DNA of 64,000 nucleotides from Hoyosella sp. YIM 151337. Its GTDB lineage: Bacteria > Actinomycetota > Actinomycetes > Mycobacteriales > Mycobacteriaceae. The DNA is taken from the NCBI RefSeq assembly GCF_026041215.1, contig NZ_JAPEIQ010000031.1:1-64000 (forward strand), in the 5' to 3' direction. Below are positions 59,469 to 64,000 of the stretch, in pieces (positions within the stretch are counted from its first letter, which is position 1; every line of letters begins with the position of its first letter). Under the pieces are notes generated by a model. It saw only the letters and a program-made list of their open reading frames with translations, had not been told where the DNA came from and searched no databases. The translations under genes were made by a program, and so were the position numbers.

Positions 59469-62021
59469 TCAGACGTCGGCGATGGCTTCGAGCGGTTTGG
59501 TGCGGGCCGCCCGTCCCGCTGGCCACAACGCGGCGAGGACACCCACGATTGCCGAACCGACCAGCATGGCAGCCACTTGCAGCCACGGCACCGCCACGAT
59601 TGTCAGTCCTTCATCGCGGAGCGTGCGCACGAAACCCCATCCGAACAGCAACCCCATCGACAGGCCGACCACCGCACCGAACACCGCGATGAGCGCGGAT
59701 TCGATGTAGATCGTGCGGCGGATCTGCTGCCGGAACATACCTACCGCGCGGAGCATGCCGATCTCGCGTTTTCGTTCCACCACCGACAGTGCGAGCGTGT
59801 TGACGATCCCCAGGATCGCGATCACCACGGCGAGGGCGAGCAACGCGTACAGCAGCGCCAAAATCATGTCGACTTGCGCGGACTGCGCGCTCTTGTACTC
59901 CTCGAGGTCCTGAACCTGGACCACGACGAACCGCTCGACCGCGTCCTCGAGCGCGGTGCGCACCTGCTCCAGGTTGGCCCCTGATTCGGCCCGCACCATC
60001 ACCGCCGCGGTCACCTGCACGAAACTCGGAATGAGCGCATTCATTGCCTGGTCGGACAGCGTCATCGACCCCACCAACTGGTTCACCGTGTAGATGCCGG
60101 AAATCGTGACATCGACGGTGCCGTCGCGAGACGGACGGGTGAGTTCGACCTGATCGCCGACCGACCAATTGAAGCGTTCCGCGGTGCCCTCGTCGACAAG
60201 CATCGAGGACCCATCCAGGGTCGCTTCGCCCTCGACCATGTCGAAGGAGAGAATCCCGTCGATGCCCCCGGCCACACCAGCACCGGTGACCCGGTCATCG
60301 TCGTCGTCACCGACAAAAGCGGTAGCGAAGTTGATCGCGGCGGCACGTTCGACACCCTGGGCTGCCCCAGTCACCTGCGCCACACCAGCCGGAACCCCGG
60401 TTTGCATCGGTCCGCTCAGCACGAAGTCGGCCTCGATGCCCTGATCGATGAGCGCGTCGATACTGACCTTCGCGGATGTGCCGAGCACGCTGATGGTTGT
60501 CACCAGCATCAGGCCGAGAGTGAGCGCGAACGCGGTCGCCGCGGTCCGGCGCGGGTTGCGCACCGCATTTGTGCGGGCCAGCTTGCCCAGCGGCCCAAAC
60601 GGCTTCGCCGCGATCCCCAGCACGCGGATAGCAGGCTGCGCGAGACCCGGCGTCGCAAACAAAACCGCGAGAATCAGCAACCCAGCGCCTATGCCCACCA
60701 CTGTCGCACCGGTGCGGCCGGTGTATTGCATCCCCCACACGACTGCGGCGATACCTGGCACCGCGAGCGCGGCACCGATGATCGTACGGGTGCGCACAGA
60801 TTCCGCTGATACGGAAAACTCCTCGCGCATCGCCGCGACAGGTGGCACCCGCGAGGCACGGCGCGCCGGCGCATATGCGCTCAGCACGGTCACAAGAATG
60901 CCCACCGCGAACGCAACCACCACGGTGCGCGGTTCTAGCGCCAGCGGACCGCTCGGCAGGCCAAGCCCGAACGCGTCCATGACAACGCGCAACGTGTAGG
61001 CCAGTGCGACGCCGAGACCAAGGCCTACGGCACTGCCGATCACGCCGACGACCAGTGCCTCGAATACAACGGACCGGCTAATCTGCCGGCGACTCGCGCC
61101 GATCGCACGCAGCAGCGCCATTTCGCGCAGCCGCTGCGCCACGATCATCGCGAACGTGTTGTAGATGATGAAGGTGCCGACAACCAGGGCAATCGCACCG
61201 AATGCGAGCAGAAAGTAGTTGACGAACGAGAGGTTCTGTTCAAGCTCGCTCTGCTGTTGGGCGCGAGCCTCCTCACCCGTCTGAACCTGCAGCCCCTCAG
61301 GCACCGCCGCCTGCACCTCGTCACGCAACTGTTCCTGGGTCACCCCGGGCACAGCCGCAAGATCTACCCGCGAAACATGCTCCCCATCGGTAAACAGTTC
61401 ACGCGCCTGCTCCGCAGTGAACTGGACCCCCACGAAACCGCCAACATCAACGGGCAGGGTGTATAGCCCGCTCACCGTGACGGTGAACGTACCCACATTC
61501 GGCACCAGCACGTCGAGTTCATCACCAACAGCCACATCTCCGCGCTCAGCACCTGACTGGTTGATAATCACCTGGCCGGACTGCTCCGGCGCGTCGCCGT
61601 CGACAATCTCGACGGGCTGCCCAATACCGGTGTTCGGCGGCAAATACGTTTGCCCGATACTCGGTGCCCCGCCAGTCTGAATGGCGGTCCCGTCCTTGAT
61701 CAGCACGACCTGCCCGCTTGCCGCCTCTACCGAAGCACGGACATTCGGCAACTCCGCGATCCGGTTAGCCTCATCCAGCGGAATACCGAGCGAACCCTGC
61801 TGTTCAGGTGTGACTCGGACGTCAACACCGATCGTGTCACCCGCGAAAATGTCGTCGAAGGTCTTCTTTAGCGTATCCGTGAAGACAAACGAGCCCGCGA
61901 CGAACGCGGTGCCGAGCACCACCGCGAGAACAGTCAGGAAGAGACGCAGCTTGTGCGCCAACAAATTGCGCGTCGATACCTTGCGCATAGGCGCGCGCGA
62001 CGGCTTGAGCGTCACCGCCAT
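59469..62021 (-). CDS. ABC transporter permease, MacB/FtsX-type with two FtsX domains
   Basis: 850 residues: helix near 25, a large extracytoplasmic domain, FtsX block near 260-410 with three helices, then a second helix pair, another extracytoplasmic domain and the C-terminal FtsX block. It has the layout of large actinobacterial permeases that export lipoproteins, peptides or drugs, or that couple to cell-wall enzymes. It overlaps the ATPase gene by 1 bp (TGATG). Export of an envelope substrate is inferred only from architecture. Confidence 0.9.
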   Translation of the reverse strand: MAVTLKPSRAPMRKVSTRNLLAHKLRLFLTVLAVVLGTAFVAGSFVFTDTLKKTFDDIFAGDTIGVDVRVTPEQQGSLGIPLDEANRIAELPNVRASVEAASGQVVLIKDGTAIQTGGAPSIGQTYLPPNTGIGQPVEIVDGDAPEQSGQVIINQSGAERGDVAVGDELDVLVPNVGTFTVTVSGLYTLPVDVGGFVGVQFTAEQARELFTDGEHVSRVDLAAVPGVTQEQLRDEVQAAVPEGLQVQTGEEARAQQQSELEQNLSFVNYFLLAFGAIALVVGTFIIYNTFAMIVAQRLREMALLRAIGASRRQISRSVVFEALVVGVIGSAVGLGLGVALAYTLRVVMDAFGLGLPSGPLALEPRTVVVAFAVGILVTVLSAYAPARRASRVPPVAAMREEFSVSAESVRTRTIIGAALAVPGIAAVVWGMQYTGRTGATVVGIGAGLLILAVLFATPGLAQPAIRVLGIAAKPFGPLGKLARTNAVRNPRRTAATAFALTLGLMLVTTISVLGTSAKVSIDALIDQGIEADFVLSGPMQTGVPAGVAQVTGAAQGVERAAAINFATAFVGDDDDDRVTGAGVAGGIDGILSFDMVEGEATLDGSSMLVDEGTAERFNWSVGDQVELTRPSRDGTVDVTISGIYTVNQLVGSMTLSDQAMNALIPSFVQVTAAVMVRAESGANLEQVRTALEDAVERFVVVQVQDLEEYKSAQSAQVDMILALLYALLALAVVIAILGIVNTLALSVVERKREIGMLRAVGMFRQQIRRTIYIESALIAVFGAVVGLSMGLLFGWGFVRTLRDEGLTIVAVPWLQVAAMLVGSAIVGVLAALWPAGRAARTKPLEAIADV

Positions 62022-62788
62022 CAGATCTTCTCCAGCGTCTTCATCTTGTCCATGATCGAATCGGCGTCTGGGTTGCGCAGCTCATCGACAATCTTGCCGT
62101 CGGACAGAAAAACGACACGGTCAGAGAAACTCGCTGCCTTAGGATCATGCGTCACGATCACCACGGTCTGCTCGAACTCGTCCACCGCTGCGCGCAAAAT
62201 GTCGAGCACCTCATTACCGGAACGAGAGTCGAGGTTCCCGGTCGGCTCGTCACCGAAAATGATCTCCGGCTGACCGACAAGCGCGCGTGCACACGCGACC
62301 CGCTGCTGCTGGCCACCCGAGAGTTCGCTGGGCCGGTGGTCCAGCCGATCCGCGAGCCCCAAGCGGGACACCACCGTGTTCAGCCACTCCTCGTTCGGCG
62401 CCCGGCCGGCGATGTCCAGCGGCAACGTAATGTTCTCCAGCGCGGTCAACGTGGGCACAAGGTTGAACGCCTGGAATACGAAGCCAATCCGGTCACGGCG
62501 CAACTGCGTCATCTGCTTGTCGCTCAGACTCGTCAACTCGGTGCCGCCAATATCGACCGAGCCCGACGACGCCGAATCCAGGCCCGCCAGGCAATGCATC
62601 AGCGTCGACTTTCCCGACCCCGATGGCCCCATGATCGCGGTGAACTCAGCACGACGGAACTCCACGTCGACCTCGTCGAGCGCCCTCACCTGGGTGTTTC
62701 CAGAACCATAAACTTTCGTGAGGCGAGCTGCCCGCGCAGCTATCCCGTCCGTCACAGGGTTTGTCGATTCGACCATGGCCACCATCAT
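62021..62788 (-). CDS. ABC transporter ATP-binding protein, MacB/LolD-type
   Basis: 255 residues. Walker A GPSGSGKST near 58, signature LSGGQQQRVACARAL near 155, Walker B IIFGDEPTGNLDS near 178-190 and the D-loop. Partner of the 850-residue permease, one base overlapping. Several in-frame ATGs near the start (62788, 62785, 62776) make the exact N-terminus uncertain. Upstream are 101 bp without a clear gene before the flavoprotein, containing only the small GTCACATGAC palindrome. Confidence 0.92.
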   Translation of the reverse strand: MMVAMVESTNPVTDGIAARAARLTKVYGSGNTQVRALDEVDVEFRRAEFTAIMGPSGSGKSTLMHCLAGLDSASSGSVDIGGTELTSLSDKQMTQLRRDRIGFVFQAFNLVPTLTALENITLPLDIAGRAPNEEWLNTVVSRLGLADRLDHRPSELSGGQQQRVACARALVGQPEIIFGDEPTGNLDSRSGNEVLDILRAAVDEFEQTVVIVTHDPKAASFSDRVVFLSDGKIVDELRNPDADSIMDKMKTLEKI

Positions 62789-62889
62789 TCCAATGGCGTC
62801 GGGACTCCGCTATCGGGGCACACCCTGATCTTGTTTTCCGGGTGTCACATTTTCGTAGCCGTCACATGACAGGGCTGCGATCACCGCAC

Positions 62890-64000
62890 CTAAACGACGG
62901 CTGCAGCCGCGGCGCGCCCCGCCGCTCGGCCCGAGAAAATACAGCCCCCGAGGAAGCTTCCCTCGAGCGCACGGTACCCGTGGACGCCGCCCCCGCCGAA
63001 CCCGGCCACTTCGCCCGCGGCAAACAAGCCGGGAAAAGGATCTCCGTCCGGCGTCAGCACCTGAGAATCCAGATTGGTCTCGAGGCCGCCGAGCGTCTTA
63101 CGGGTCAACAGGTGCAGGCGCACCGCTATGAGCGGTCCCGCGTCAGGATCAAGAAGCGCGTGTGGGGCGACCACTCGCGATAACCGGTCCGCCCGGTAGC
63201 CGCGAGCCGCGCGTATCGCCATGACCTGTGCGTCCTTGCCGAACGGATTTGTGACGTCGCGGTCACGCGCCTCGATAACGCGCCGCATTTCCGCGGCGTC
63301 GAGGAGGTCGTCACCGGTCAGGTCGTTCATCGCGTCAACCAAGTCCTCGACGTTGTGACGCACGAGGAAGTCTGCGCCCTTCTGCTTGAACGCTTCAACG
63401 GGTGTCGGCGCTCCGGGACGCACCCGCTCCATGACTTTGCGGATACTGCGTCCCGTGAGGTCCGGGTTCTGCTCGGATCCTGACAAGCTGAATTCTTTTT
63501 CGATAATGCGCTCATTGAGCACGAACCACGTGTAGCTGTGGCCAGTTTTCGCGATATGCGCGAGCGTCCCTAACGTATCGAATCCGGGAAACAGTGGCGC
63601 GGGGAGCCGCTTGCCGGTGGCGTCGAGCCACAGCGAGGACGGACCTGGCAGAATCCGAATTCCGTGGTCGGGCCAGATCGGATCGTAGTTGGTGATGCCT
63701 TCGGTGTAGTGCCACATGCGGTCACGATTGACGAGGCTAGCGCCCGCAGACTCCGCGATCTCGAGCATGCGCCCATCTACATGGGCTGGGACGCCTGAGA
63801 GCATATGCGGTGGCGGTGTCCCCAGGCGTGCGGGCCAGTTCTTCCGAATAAGTTCTGGGTTACCGCCTATTCCACCGCTGGTGACGACCACCGCTTGGGC
63901 GGTGAACTCGAATTCGCCGACGGCTGTTCGCGACGTGCGGACACCGCGCGGCTCATCAGCTGGTTCGAGCACAGTGCCGCGGACTCCCGTCACCGTGCCG
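62890..64000 (-). CDS. KstD-like FAD-binding dehydrogenase (3-ketosteroid dehydrogenase/fumarate reductase family), 5' part missing
   Basis: 370 codons in frame to the window edge without a stop, so the N-terminal Rossmann part lies outside. The visible region contains VVVTSGGIGGNPEL, the substrate-domain segment NYDPIWPDHGIRILPGPSSLWLDATGKRL and the C-terminal GLFAAGEVAGFGGGGVHGYRALEGSFLGGCIFSGR, characteristic of the flavoprotein group with fumarate reductase and 3-ketosteroid dehydrogenases. The mycobacterial homologue in this neighbourhood is Rv0785. Which substrate it oxidises is not known. Confidence 0.86.
   Translation of the reverse strand, partial: GTVTGVRGTVLEPADEPRGVRTSRTAVGEFEFTAQAVVVTSGGIGGNPELIRKNWPARLGTPPPHMLSGVPAHVDGRMLEIAESAGASLVNRDRMWHYTEGITNYDPIWPDHGIRILPGPSSLWLDATGKRLPAPLFPGFDTLGTLAHIAKTGHSYTWFVLNERIIEKEFSLSGSEQNPDLTGRSIRKVMERVRPGAPTPVEAFKQKGADFLVRHNVEDLVDAMNDLTGDDLLDAAEMRRVIEARDRDVTNPFGKDAQVMAIRAARGYRADRLSRVVAPHALLDPDAGPLIAVRLHLLTRKTLGGLETNLDSQVLTPDGDPFPGLFAAGEVAGFGGGGVHGYRALEGSFLGGCIFSGRAAGRAAAAAVV

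Noticed and set aside
62861-62870. GTCACATGAC palindrome upstream of the ABC ATPase
   Set aside because: Ten bases with no second copy; a CRP-type site would need the TGTGA-N6-TCACA layout, which is absent.
1-64000. CRISPR arrays, rRNA, tRNA, transposases, integrases, prophage genes
   Set aside because: No regular repeat arrays, no tRNA-like cloverleaf and no mobile-element proteins seen on either strand; many long open frames are shadows typical of high-GC DNA.

Overview
High-GC actinobacterial chromosome. The gene families (cydABDC, two-domain FAD/2Fe-2S reductases, a ChoD-type cholesterol oxidase, a DUF3073 protein, a sterol-carrier-like gene beside purF, a GT87 mannosyltransferase), the frequent 4-bp ATGA/GTGA gene overlaps and the leaderless promoters point to the mycolic-acid bacteria (Mycobacteriales), probably a free-living hydrocarbon or steroid degrader of the Rhodococcus/Hoyosella kind. 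The genus is inference. I saw no rRNA, tRNA, CRISPR array, transposase or integrase.

Positions 1-18.7 kb hold catabolism. A four-gene operon (287-4581: PF10118 diiron-like protein, 2Fe-2S reductase, Baeyer-Villiger-type monooxygenase, SDR) has two tandem operators and a divergent TetR gene. Next come fadD plus an esterase, a second TetR, an acyl-CoA dehydrogenase, and a second BVMO operon (acetoacetate-decarboxylase-like, BVMO, ChoD-like GMC oxidase, alpha/beta hydrolase) divergent from an AraC regulator. An aldehyde dehydrogenase and an MpaB-type protein follow. Three copies of one operator (about 8.15, 9.02 and 16.13 kb) appear to tie fadD, the acyl-CoA dehydrogenase and the aldehyde dehydrogenase into one regulon.

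Positions 18.7-34.1 kb are mostly core genes: an EF-G paralogue with an apparent ATC start, cydABDC, a CoA-transferase and HMG-CoA lyase pair, divergent leaderless pabC and ygfZ, asparaginase, DUF3073 and purM. Between purM and purF, which are adjacent in most relatives, sits a 7.4-kb block (34.2-41.6 kb). It repeats the first module with different parts: esterase, SDR, ferritin-like diiron protein, BVMO, MerR, SDR, and a divergent KshB-like reductase behind a 28-bp operator.

Positions 41.6-64 kb carry purF, a sterol-carrier-like gene, a CPBP protease, a membrane alpha/beta hydrolase and purL. Then come a DUF4129-MoxR-DUF58 envelope operon, an acyltransferase, a GT87 mannosyltransferase, purQ and purS, an MBL-fold protein, SulP plus MerR, an ABC exporter of the MacB/FtsX type, and the end of a KstD-like flavoprotein.

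The most interesting inference is that the two modules encode complete subterminal (ketone-forming) oxidation routes: diiron hydroxylase fed by a reductase, then alcohol dehydrogenase, BVMO and esterase, with products passed to the aldehyde dehydrogenase, FadD and acyl-CoA dehydrogenase. Both diiron candidates keep the E...ExxH...E...ExxH ligand set.
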